This document shows, in pieces, positions 52,532 to 62,370 of a stretch of 64,000 nt of DNA; the first letter of the stretch is position 1, and every line of letters begins with the position of its first letter. The stretch is from Isoetes taiwanensis. Its lineage: Eukaryota; Streptophyta; Lycopodiopsida; Isoetales; Isoetaceae. The position numbers were made by a program, and so were the translations under genes. The notes beneath the pieces were generated by a model. It saw only the letters and a list, made by a program, of their open reading frames with translations. It made no database searches and was not told the origin of the DNA. The DNA lies in NCBI GenBank assembly GCA_021234155.1, contig JAJEKV010000003.1, forward strand, positions 13,688,386 through 13,752,385, in the 5' to 3' direction.

Positions 52532-52843
52532 ATATGTGGCTGTTGTAAGATTCAAGGTTTAGAAATTTTAAAAAATGATGAGCGCACTACAACTTATGAA
52601 GCTGGTCCAAGCCTTGCACAAGAGCATACAAGAGGTTCTTTATCACTTTAAGCTTTTATATTTCTTGCCTTATAAATGCTTTGTCTTAATTGGTGATTGC
52701 AAGAGAAAGTAACAAAGTGGTGCCTGACTTTGGAAATAAGCATTATCTCACTAGTGATGCTTGGATTAGAGCCGTACAAGAGGAGAGAGTTAGGAGAGAG
52801 TTAGGAGAGAAGATGCTGAAAGAATCAAGAAGGAAAATAGATT
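52532..52843 (+). pseudogene. Candidate two-exon gene fragment, unidentified
   Basis: Exon 1 (about 52532-52634) reads CGCCKIQGLEILKNDERTTT and ends GPSLAQEHTR with donor GTTCTT. Exon 2 (52706-52843) joins in phase and reads ESNKVVPDFGNKHYLTSDAW, then IRAVQEERVRRELGEKMLK with donor GTAAGC. The charged helical C-part and consistent phases suggest a real former exon pair. Family unknown; no further exon was found on either side. Confidence 0.35.
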
Positions 52844-52849
52844 GTAAGC

Positions 52850-54106
52850 ATGCTTCAGTTGTTACATTAATTTTTTTTATAAGTTATAGGTTACGTAAAT
52901 GTATTTGTATGCTTGGACTGTATGCCATCCAAGTAATGTATCTGAGGTGTGCTGCAGGTTATGACACCATTTCTTCTTGTGGAAGCAGCACTGTAATTGA
53001 TGGAATATGTACTATATTTGACATTTTTTATACTTTTCTAATGCTGTTTAACAATTGGAACATTTCTGCTGTACAACCAGATTGTTTTTGCTCTGGTTGA
53101 GATGTAAAACAGTGGGAACTTTGTGGATTTGCTTTAATACAAGAATGCTTAACAATTTTTGATCATGATTGCTGTTGAAAGAAAGCTGGTTCTCTTCAAT
53201 TTTGTCATTGTAGCCTTCAATGGGCTGCCTAGTATCATAGGGGGCTACCACCTTAGCCCTGTTGGTACCACTACTCCCACCTCTTTGACATCTTATAGCT
53301 TGAGGTGGCATTATGCACTTGGCATGTTGTTAGGCCTGTATTGTAGGTTATCTCGTTGGGCACGCTACCATGTAGCATGTAGCATGCATAGCATTTCAGG
53401 TGTGCACATGGCTGCCATTCTGTTTACGCCCTTAAATGAGCAACCAATGGCCACCCTCCCCTATTTGTTCTTTTACATTTGATAACCTATTTTCAAATTA
53501 ATGATTTTCCACTAATCAACCGGGGGTCTATTTTGGGCCAACATTTTATCCACACATTCGCTTCAGCCATGAAACCTACATCAAGGATGAGAGTCCTGAT
53601 AGATTTTTCTTGCATATCACAGCGGCTAATTCTGCAGTTGAAATTTGGCATTTGGTGCATAAACTTTCTCAGGTGGGCTTTTGCAATCAAATGTTTCTTC
53701 ATATTTCTCATGTCAATAATAAGCCCATGTGAACATAGAATTGTTGAGGAACTTTAAGCTTGTAAATTACAGATGGGCTCATTTGTCTCTGTCAAGGGCA
53801 GCAAATTAGTAAGGGCAAATGTTATCCCTGGTAAAGCCCATGTTGAATTTCTCAGGACAAATTCTATGGTGCCAACTCCAACATACTCAATGGATTTACT
53901 AGAGGAAACAGTTGCAATTCCTATAGCCTCTTCAGCTCTGCATTTGTCTGCCCAGACTTGAAAGTAAACAAGAAAGTCGTTTCATTTTCCATCATAGGCA
54001 GGTTCTATCTACTTAGCTTTGTAAATAGCAGCTGCCACTATAGCATATACATGGCGGTTAATAAGAATCACACACTGCCCTGCAGAATCTTGCATTTCAA
54101 CATCTT
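52850..54106. other. Intergenic, nothing recognised
   Basis: Several small ORFs on both strands without domain motifs. Confidence 0.35.
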
Positions 54107-54842
54107 CAGAAGTAAGAACTAACTACAAATTCCATGTGAGTTTACTGGAAGAATCCCATTATTTTCTTGAACAGTTATCTTGATCACTTCTTGCACACAT
54201 AATCTTGTCAAACTGTGGCCATGGCTGTAATATGCATCGAGTTCTTTGGCATGGATCAGAGCTGCATCATGCTAAGAATCTTGCCAGAAATGATTCATTG
54301 TGATAAAATCTTAGAGCTTAGGGAACTTGAATGAGGTTATTCCCTATCAAGTGCAAACCAAGCATGTTCAACTTCTTTTCCATGCAAACGCCTGCATGAC
54401 TATCAAATTGCATTACAATCTGACATTCTTGTTACAAATATACAAGAAGGAAATACAAACTTCTAGTAACACAAAATGTAACGTATAGGCATGGGCTCTC
54501 TCATATAATGAATTATTATGCCCATCCTAATCCAATAGCTACTATCAAATAAATCTTCTCCTTCTATAGGACTGGCAAGAATTTGACATTGAAATAACAT
54601 AACAGTTTTAACATCTATATGCGCAGGTTTTTGCAGTTTTTTGCTCCCATAATTGCCCGACTCTGAGCCAAAGGATGCTAAAGTCTATTGAAGCAAGAGG
54701 ATACATTTACCTTTTGTCAAGGGCACAAAAACAACAACAAGTAACTCTCTATTCAGTTGATTCAAAAGCCATCTCAACCCAATGTGTACTTTTCTATGCG
54801 ATGTGGAGGAAGCTCCTTGATGTCTTGATAGTGCCGGTATTC
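54107..54842. repeat. Left arm of ~0.7-kb inverted duplication
   Basis: Reverse complement of 58818-59513 with scattered substitutions and small indels. Shared landmarks include CAAACGCCTGCATGACT, TGTAACGTATAGGCATGGGC, AAGCAAGAGGATACATTTAC and GTGCCGGTATTCC. The inner end falls inside pyrophosphatase exon d. Confidence 0.93.
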
Positions 54843-55403
54843 CAGATCATCAGCGAGGACAGCAATTATCTTATCATCTTTCTCACCTTATAAATAAAAG
54901 AACAAAGACAAAAGTTCATTAATAGCTCAAAAGCAGAAGTTAAGGTTTCTGACAGCTATGAGACTTGTGACCTGTTCAATCATGGGCATCAATCCAATTG
55001 CTCTTGCCCGAAGGAAACATCCTGGAAGAACAGGTTCCTACACATAAATGCATATCCAAGAAATTAACAAGAAGAAGGAAAAATAACAATATTCTATTTG
55101 TCTTCAAGAAGACTCAAAATACAGATAGAGATACCTGCATAGTTACAAGCACATCGATAGGATCATTATCCTCACATAGAGTACGCGGGATGAAGCCATA
55201 GTTGTGGGGGCAAACAACTGCAGAATACAGCACTCTGTCAACCTAGACACAGATCCCCAGCATTTACAAAAGATGTAAATGTTAAATCCGAGAAATGGCA
55301 CATTCAAGACTTTTCATAATGGTTCCTGACCTTAATCAGCCCACTTTTCTTGTGCAGCTCATATTTCACCTTTCTTCCTTGCTAATTTCGACCACCAGAT
55401 GAA
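54774..55403 (-). pseudogene. Soluble inorganic pyrophosphatase, truncated and frameshifted
   Basis: Exons in - strand order: about 55403-55331 (LVVEISKG, frameshift, KVKYELHKKSGLIK); 55242-55135 ([20 protein letters not shown] and [10 protein letters not shown], the PPase metal-binding signature); 55037-54972 ([20 protein letters not shown]); 54886-54774 ([20 protein letters not shown] and [16 protein letters not shown], stop). Introns are GT-AG. PPase hydrolyses pyrophosphate using three or four Mg2+ held by Asp side chains. Defects are: a missing N-terminal third, a one-base deletion in the first exon, an acceptor for the last exon that is out of phase by one base, and loss of the usual C-terminus after PPHR. 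It is a pseudogene or captured fragment. Confidence 0.85.
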
Positions 55404-55555
55404 ACGAATGATAGTTTTATGCCTTTATTAAGCTTTAGACTGATGGAGCACCAGACCCCGCATGATATATTCCACAATCTATCATGCCAAGGTATTCACC
55501 TGTTCTTTGGTGGCAAAAAAGTCATTCTAGTTGTTAACAGTCTATTTTCCTACAG

Positions 55556-56289
55556 GAACCAAAGAAGCATGTTTTCCATCTATTGACTGATAAACTCAAC
55601 TATGGAGCTATGGAGATGTGGTTTCTTGCCAATCCCCCTGGCAATGCAACCATTGAGATCCAGAATGTGGATGACTTACATGGCTCAATTCTTCATATTG
55701 CCCAGTTTTGAGGCAGCTGGAATCTGCCTCTATAAAGGAGTATTATTTCGAATCAAACAGCCCAGAAAATGTTGCATCTGAGTCAGCTACACTTAAGTAC
55801 AGGAATCCAAAATATTTCTCTTTGCTAAATCATCTTCGGTTTTACCTACCTCAAATTTATCCAAAGCTTGATAAGATTGTTTTTCCCGACGACGACATTG
55901 TTGTTCAAAAAGATCTCACTCCTCTTTGGAATATTGACTTAAGAGGTAACGTAAATGGTGCTGTTGAGACATGTGGACCCAGTTTCCATCGTTTTGACAA
56001 ATACTTGAACTTCTCAAACCCGCTTATCTCAAGCAACTTTGATCCCAATGCTTGTGATTTTAAGCTCCTAGACTTGTTTTCAGTTGGATTTGTTACAATT
56101 GGTGGACTACGTGAAGAATGTGGCTCTGGACCACGTGAAGAATGTGGCTATCATCAAGACATGGACAAAAAATGGGTGAGATCTACCCTTTTCTATTGTA
56201 AAAGTGGACCATTGATAGAAAGCATTGCAATGGCTAATAATCATGGGCATCTTAGATGCGTGATGTACAATGATAAAACCATGTGTTAG
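55556..56289 (+). pseudogene. GAUT-type galacturonosyltransferase (GT8) fragment
   Basis: From an acceptor (CCTACAG) the strand reads EPKKHVFHLLTDKLNYGAME, MWFLANPPGNATIEIQNVDD, then a one-base frameshift, then SSYCPVLRQLESASIKEYYF, RNPKYFSLLNHLRFYLPQIY, KLDKIVFPDDDIVVQKDLTP (GT8 metal-binding DDD), NGAVETCGPSFHRFDKYLNF and NFDPNAC. It is then replaced by unrelated sequence to the stop at 56287-56289, including a small duplication (REECGSGPREECG). GAUT enzymes build pectin homogalacturonan in the Golgi. The stem region upstream and the C-terminal half downstream are missing, so it is dead. Confidence 0.88.
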
Positions 56290-57121
56290 AATCATGGTTA
56301 AACAGATTATTTTGTTTTAAAAGGAAAAGCATTGAACCTTTTCCTTTGGCTGTTATGCAAGGGCTTTAATGACTTGCATATGAATGATAGCTAACGGAAT
56401 AGCCTGTGTGCAGTACAGTCTCCTGCAGTAAACATATGTCAAAGTCACTCTATCGAGTTCATGCCTCTTTTGATGAACACAAAATGTTATAGAATCTTAC
56501 CTGTAGCAGGCATAGGATGCAGCAACAGACATGATGCTCCGCAATGTACATTTGTAATTTCTCATAAATCAGTCTAAAAGAAATGGTCTACTGATACTGA
56601 TACTCTGTATTGTCTAAAATCTAAGCTAGGCATTTAGGTAGCATTAAATGCAAGCTATGATAAAATGATGAATCCTTTTTTTTTTTTTTTTTTTTTAATC
56701 TTCATACCTTCATTGCAGCATGCACACAGTGAATTCTCCGTGCCTTCTCTTGCAGCTGGAATGTATTCAGAGTAGATAGATGGCATCTGCATATCTGCAT
56801 ACCTTATAAAGTTAGACTTCTCTCACTAGGTACGTTTCAAAAACAACTCATAAAGCAATTCATTTTGTAACTATTAAATTCATTATGCACAGATAAGCTA
56901 ACAACTGGCTTTGATAATGACTCAACTTCTTATCCTTCATAAATCATGGGACACCTTGTTGAATTAGAAGAGAGAGATTAAAATACATAGCAGCAGTCCA
57001 GTCTTGAGCAATAGTTTTAAGTAGTTCTTCCTCTTCTGTTACGGCATTTTTTCTGTTGTTCTTTTGGACTAGTTTGTTATTCAAAGACTTATATATAGTT
57101 ACTTGCGACAAAAGACATTGG
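56290..57121. other. Spacer between GAUT fragment and PPR gene
   Basis: Contains an uninterrupted poly-T run of about 20 bases (56677-56697). 56944-57120 lies just past the PPR stop on the - strand and is the likely PPR 3' UTR. Confidence 0.45.
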
Positions 57122-58627
57122 TCACTCTTCACATTGCTTGCTTAGCTTACTTAGCAGCTCCTGCATTTGGTTATTCACTTCAATTGGTCTCTCCGCAAGT
57201 TTAACCCCATATTTTCTAAGTAAATTTGCTGCATAAACAGCTCCTCTTATGTCCATACTAGCATACACATTGGACATCAGCACATATGCCGCAGTACAAA
57301 GAGAGTCTAATCTAACGATTTCTTCGAAGCATCTTCCTCCTAATTCTATGTTATAATATATTCTGCAAGCATTAAGCAGAGCCATCCAAGAATAAATGTG
57401 AGGTTGATTATATTTAAGTATCAATTGCGCTTCTTTGAAGGATCCTGCATGGCCCAAAAGATCCACCAGGCATGTAATATGATGTAGGTTATGTGTAATG
57501 CCATGGTACTGTGTCATAGTTTTGAAACAGAAAAGGGCTTCTTCCACAAATCCCCCTCGAGCAAATGCAGAGAGGATGGAAGTGAAAACTATATCATTGG
57601 GTGCAAAACCACAACACTGCATCTCCTGGAAGCACTGCATAGCCAAGCCGGCCTCGCCCACCTGAGCATACCCTGCTATCATTGCACCCCAAGACACTAC
57701 ATCTTGGATAGTCAATTTGCTGAAGACATTACAAGCCTCTGCCAAGCTTCCACAATTGGCATACATGTCAAGAAGACTACTTCCCACTGTAAAATCAGAT
57801 TGTAGTTCATTTTTTATTATCTGTGCATGAATGTGCCTGGCCAGATCTATGACACCCATGTTGCCACATGCTTTGAGGATGCATAAAAATGTAATGCTAT
57901 CTGGTTTAATACCTTTCTGCTGCATTTCATGAAAACATCCTAAAGCAAGACTGTCTTCTCCATGATGAACATAACCTGCAATCATTGCACTCCATGTTAC
58001 CACATTTCTGTTTTGCAATCGATCAAACACTTCTTGTGCCTCATTCAAGCTGCCGCATTTTGCATACATGTCTAGAAGGGTACTTCCTACCACAACATCA
58101 TTTTCAAAGTTACTCTCAGCCACCAGTACATGAATACGCCTGCCATGCTCTATGGCATTTAAACTCCCACATACTTTCAAAATGCTTGCAAATGTAAATT
58201 TGCTTGGCTTTCTGCCTTGAACTTGCATCGTACTATAAAACTCAAGTGCAATATCTTCGCCAAGCTTAGCATTGGCATCAATGATTGCATCCCATGTATA
58301 CTGATCAGGTTTTAACACTCTCGTTAGAGCATGGTATGCTTCAAAAAGCAACCTACAAGAAGAAAAGAGTCTTAGCAATGGATTTACCAGTACTGCAAAT
58401 GAATCGAAACCATTGTCCATCATTAGCCACAGAACACGCCTGCCAAGTTGGAACTCTTGTTCTTTCTCGCATTCATGAACCAGACAGTAAATGACCTCTC
58501 TGGAAATTAGAATTCCCTCCTGTTTCTGCTTAAACTCCGAACTATCAACTGCCTCCTCCAACCAATTCTTTTTGCAGGAGCACAAAGCCCTGCTTCGGCC
58601 AATAACCCAAGAGCGCCATAATGCCAT
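57122..58627 (-). CDS. PLS-class pentatricopeptide repeat protein, E-type end
   Basis: A single open frame of 501 codons. The N-terminus (MALWRSWVIGRSRALCSCKK) is basic and acid-free, as expected for import into mitochondria or plastids. About ten PPR motifs follow in P-L-S order from residue ~105, for example PDQYTWDAIIDANAKLG, KFTFASILKVCGSLNAIEHG, VGSTLLDMYAKCGSLNEAQE, NVVTWSAMIAGYVHHGEDSL, ITFLCILKACGNMGVIDLAR and DVVSWGAMIAGYAQVGEAGL. E1/E2-like repeats (SWMALLNACRIYYNIELGGR; AAYVLMSNVYASMDI) end the protein with no DYW deaminase domain. PPR proteins bind organellar RNA one base per motif; E-type members usually act in C-to-U editing with a partner deaminase, or in stability. The target is unknown. 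No stop or frameshift. Its start lies 191 bases from the right arm of the inverted duplication, which may have replaced part of its promoter. Confidence 0.9.
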   Translation of the reverse strand: MALWRSWVIGRSRALCSCKKNWLEEAVDSSEFKQKQEGILISREVIYCLVHECEKEQEFQLGRRVLWLMMDNGFDSFAVLVNPLLRLFSSCRLLFEAYHALTRVLKPDQYTWDAIIDANAKLGEDIALEFYSTMQVQGRKPSKFTFASILKVCGSLNAIEHGRRIHVLVAESNFENDVVVGSTLLDMYAKCGSLNEAQEVFDRLQNRNVVTWSAMIAGYVHHGEDSLALGCFHEMQQKGIKPDSITFLCILKACGNMGVIDLARHIHAQIIKNELQSDFTVGSSLLDMYANCGSLAEACNVFSKLTIQDVVSWGAMIAGYAQVGEAGLAMQCFQEMQCCGFAPNDIVFTSILSAFARGGFVEEALFCFKTMTQYHGITHNLHHITCLVDLLGHAGSFKEAQLILKYNQPHIYSWMALLNACRIYYNIELGGRCFEEIVRLDSLCTAAYVLMSNVYASMDIRGAVYAANLLRKYGVKLAERPIEVNNQMQELLSKLSKQCEE

Positions 58628-58817
58628 ACCTTTCTTCCATCAAAATGCCCTTTCGAACGTTTCCTCCTCTGTACCTTAAATTTGCCCTAACCAAGGAACG
58701 TCCGATTCAAATTGCTTGCCAGATCCACGATGGTCCCATGGGGCTACTAAGCACGTTTGATGAAGGACAAGCTTTCCTTCATCAAACGTTAGCGTCCGAT
58801 GCCATCTCCCTGCTACC

Positions 58818-59513
58818 GGAATACCGGCACTATCAAGACATCAAGGAGCTTCCTCCACATCGCATAGAAAAGTACGCATTGGGCTGAGATGGCTTTTGAA
58901 TCAACTGAATAGAGAGTTACTTGTAGTTGTTTGTGTGCCCTTGACAAAAGGTAAATGTATCCTCTTGCTTCAATAGCCTTTAGCATCCTTTGACTCAGAG
59001 TCGGTCAATTGGGAGCAAAAAACTGCAAAAACCTGTGCATATTGATGTTAAAACTGCTATGTTATTGCCAGTCCTATAGAAGGAGACGATTTATTTGATA
59101 GTAGCTATTGGATTAGGATGGGCATAATTTATATGAGAGAGCCCATGCCTATACGTTACATTTTGTGTTACTAGAAGTTTGTATTTCCTTCTTGTATATT
59201 TGTAACAGGAATGTCAGATTGTTTGTAATACAATTTGAGAGTCATACAGGCGTTTGCATGGAAAAGAAGCTGAACATGCTTGGTTTGCACTTGATAGGGA
59301 ATAACCTCATTCAAGTTCCCTAAGCTCTAAGATTTTATGACAATGAATCATTTCTGGCAAGCTGATCCATGCCAAAGAACTTGATGCATATTACAGCCAT
59401 GGCCACAGTTTGACAAGATTATGTGTGCAAGAAGTCATCAAGATAGCTGTGCAAGAAAATAATGGGAGTCTTTCAGTAAACTCTATGGAATTTGTAGTTA
59501 GTGCTTACTTCTG
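58818..59513. repeat. Right arm of ~0.7-kb inverted duplication
   Basis: Inverted copy of 54107-54842. On the + strand it begins with the tail of pyrophosphatase exon d ([20 protein letters not shown], stop at 58885-58887) with no upstream PPase exons, so the copied segment was the 3' end of the gene plus its downstream flank. Confidence 0.93.
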
Positions 59514-60330
59514 ACTGGTATAATTAGCTTTGGGTCAAATTGCATTTCATTCTCAGTTTAGACTCTTGAACTTTTCGCTTGCTTTTATGGTTTTGCATAA
59601 TCCTGTTACAAACTAAAATGTACCTAGACCAGCTGAGGGAACTGCCGTAGCTGAAAGAAGTTGAAGGAACTGCCATAACCGATTTTAGCTTTGTTATTTT
59701 GGGGCTTGCCAGAGAAATAATTCGGAATTGAGAAATTGGGTAAGGTCCTCATGGATTCAGAAAACTGCAATTTTTTCCCAGAGAAAAGCAATTTAAATGA
59801 ATTCTAGAAACAGAGATTTTTAGACCTATATATGAAGATTTGGAAAGGTATTCTTGAGCATATGCACACGAAAGAATTACAGACTATCGGTATGGAAGTT
59901 ACACCTTTCCATTTTTTGCTTGGTTTAGCACGAATATTTGACATGTGAGACTGATAGCAGATGTGCCTTCAGCTCTATATGAGTCAAATAGAATTTGCTC
60001 GCACCTTTTTGAAACAAAGCAGATCGAGTCAGACTTTATTACTCTTGGCGGGTCCTGTGCTTTCTTGCATACTTGTTAAAAGCCTATTCCCTTATGTTTT
60101 TGGCATGATTATGTAAGCCATAATCCCTTTATTTGTCAATATGTTTAATCTTACACTCGTTGTGACTTATGGCACAAATGCAGGCACAAGGCATTACAAA
60201 TCTAGGGTGCAAATAGCAGTCAAGCTTGTTCAACATTAGGAGCTATTAGTTTTCCATCCTGCTATAGGGGATTTGTTATTCAAAGCTTTCTTGGACCATT
60301 CATCGTAGCTAATTTGAATTCTTCGTAATT
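59514..60330. other. Intergenic, nothing recognised
   Basis: AT-rich without supported features. Confidence 0.35.
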
Positions 60331-62370
60331 CTATTGAAGCTCTGTGGTATGAGGAGCACAAATGGAAGAAGGAAGGTAAGTTCATATTTTTCTAATTTAT
60401 AATTTGTGTAACTTTGATGTAAAGCATAAATTTAACCAGATATCATTCGATCTCCTATGCTATTAGCTATGGAAGATGTAGTACCAGGATGCATACTCCT
60501 GCTTGTTCTCATCATACTCAAAAAATTCCTGCTTGTTCTCACTCGTACTCGAAAAATTGCCATATTGCCCTTTCAAAAAACAATCATTACATGCTATATC
60601 TTATGAACACCGACTGCTCAATGTTACTGACATAGTTTAAACATGAGGGACTATGAACATTAGCAGGGAAATGAGAAGAATATCGCTGAAGACGCTAACA
60701 GCTACAATTGAGAATGTAGTATTCAGACCTTCTACAATCATATATACTTCTAGTTAGATTAGAGATCCTCCTTTATTTTCCATAGGATAGGAGAAAATTG
60801 ATAGCCACATTGGAACAGCTAATGTTTTTTTTTAATTATCTTATTGTTGTCCTTTTCTTAGTAACAACCTCTGTTACCCTCTGTCTCAGGCCGCAAGCTA
60901 TCTTTATGGTGCATCAAACTGAAGCAACATTCACTGGTTGCTTCTTAAGCCTGAGCATTCCATGCAACCTGCAATTAGGCAATTAGGCAGACATTATTTT
61001 CAAATATAGCAGCTGCAATTTGTTACAGAGACTATCTCTAGGCAATGTTAAGATAAGAAACAACTGTTGCAAACTGTTACGTTTGTCTGTGCCCAAAACC
61101 AATGAAGAGTAGTGCAGATAGCATGATCTAAAGTTATTCAACCATACGAACTCTTAATACATGGACCAATTATGAGTCATGCCACTGGAGATTGCACCAC
61201 ATTCTAGGAAGCAATTAGATTATATATAAGATGCTAGCGATTGTGTTCATAGACATCATGGGCTAATCCGCTGCAAATTTCTCGGGGCAAGCCTGTCATA
61301 GGACCAACTATGACTTGGTGCAATATTATTGCCATATGGTAATCAGTGCTTGACATGGTGTAGAATTGGCCCTATAATGGCATCTTTACCAAGCCCCAAA
61401 TTGCCTTTTATGCATGACCCAACGTCCCATAGAAGTAAATAAAGAAGCAGACTGCAGGTCGCACTAGACAAGTTGAATGCAATCTGGAAAGATTCTTGCA
61501 ACTGTGAAATTTACAGAAACGGTAAAACGAGAACGCTTTTGAATTCTAATCATTAAAAGTTGAAATTTGAGCAGCAAGTTTTTAATTTTTGTTAAAGACG
61601 CAGTTTCTTGTTTCTTTTATGTTTTATGGTGTTGCATTATATCTAAGTTTACTGTTAATGCAGGGTAGAAAAAATATTACAGGTCAACTTATTACCCAGA
61701 TTTTGCAATTGAATCAACTGGACATTGAGCTGTAAAAACATGCCAAATTGCTTTATGCGAGACAAGAACGTGTCCATCAGGATTATCTGGATAGCAAGGT
61801 ATGCATATCTTCTACTCTGCATTATTTTTTCTTATTAACAAACAAGAGTTTCAATGTTTCAGAGAACATAAAGGCTTTGGGAATACGTCGAAACATGTAA
61901 AAAACATGTACGACAGGTACAGATCCTTTACACATTAGTTATTCATACTAGCCATACAATGTCTTGCTTGCTTTTCCTTTCAATTGTTAACTGCTACATC
62001 AAAAGTAGAGCACAAATATTGATTATTTTGCTTTGAAAATTCTATAGGTGGCAAAAGAGCTTTATAGTTCCGTGCAACTGCAGGTAAGGCCGTTTTCAAT
62101 ATCTTATAACTGTGTGATTTTCAGTTTCACTAATACAAGGCTCCTCAGATACTCACTTCCAAAAGACACATTATTGTATCCAGCATGTAACAGAGACATA
62201 AAGCTTCTCTGCCCTATTCTCGTCTTCATATCTCGCAACTTATCCGTCAGAAAGCGGAGACGATTTTAGAACCTTGATTCTTAGGTCATGACAGGCTTAA
62301 AGCTTACAATAAGCAGAATTGTGAAGATGTCATTGCCAATGCTGGCATTGTCAGGTACATTGCATCAGTT
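60331..62370 (+). pseudogene. Candidate decayed spliced gene, unidentified
   Basis: Several exon-like pieces with good splice signals lie in order: about 60340-60374 (EALWYEEHKWKKE, donor GTAAGT); 61664-61798 (QLITQILQLNQLDIEL, an in-frame TAA, then KHAKLLYARQERVHQDYLDS, donor GTATGC); 62048-62083 (VAKELYSSVQLQ, donor GTAAGG); and 62285-62353, where the protein-like frame (HDRLKAYNKQNCEDVIANAG) is one base out of phase with the acceptor. Charged, helical composition suggests a coiled-coil region. The stop and phase error suggest decay. Family not recognised. Confidence 0.35.

Noticed and set aside
57491-58197. Plus-strand ORFs within the PPR gene
   Set aside because: They are shadows of the 501-codon minus-strand PPR frame and have no motif of their own.
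58621-58887. 88-residue + ORF ending in a pyrophosphatase motif as a gene
   Set aside because: Only the last ~23 residues are pyrophosphatase, brought in by the inverted duplication; the rest lies opposite and upstream of the PPR gene and has no family.
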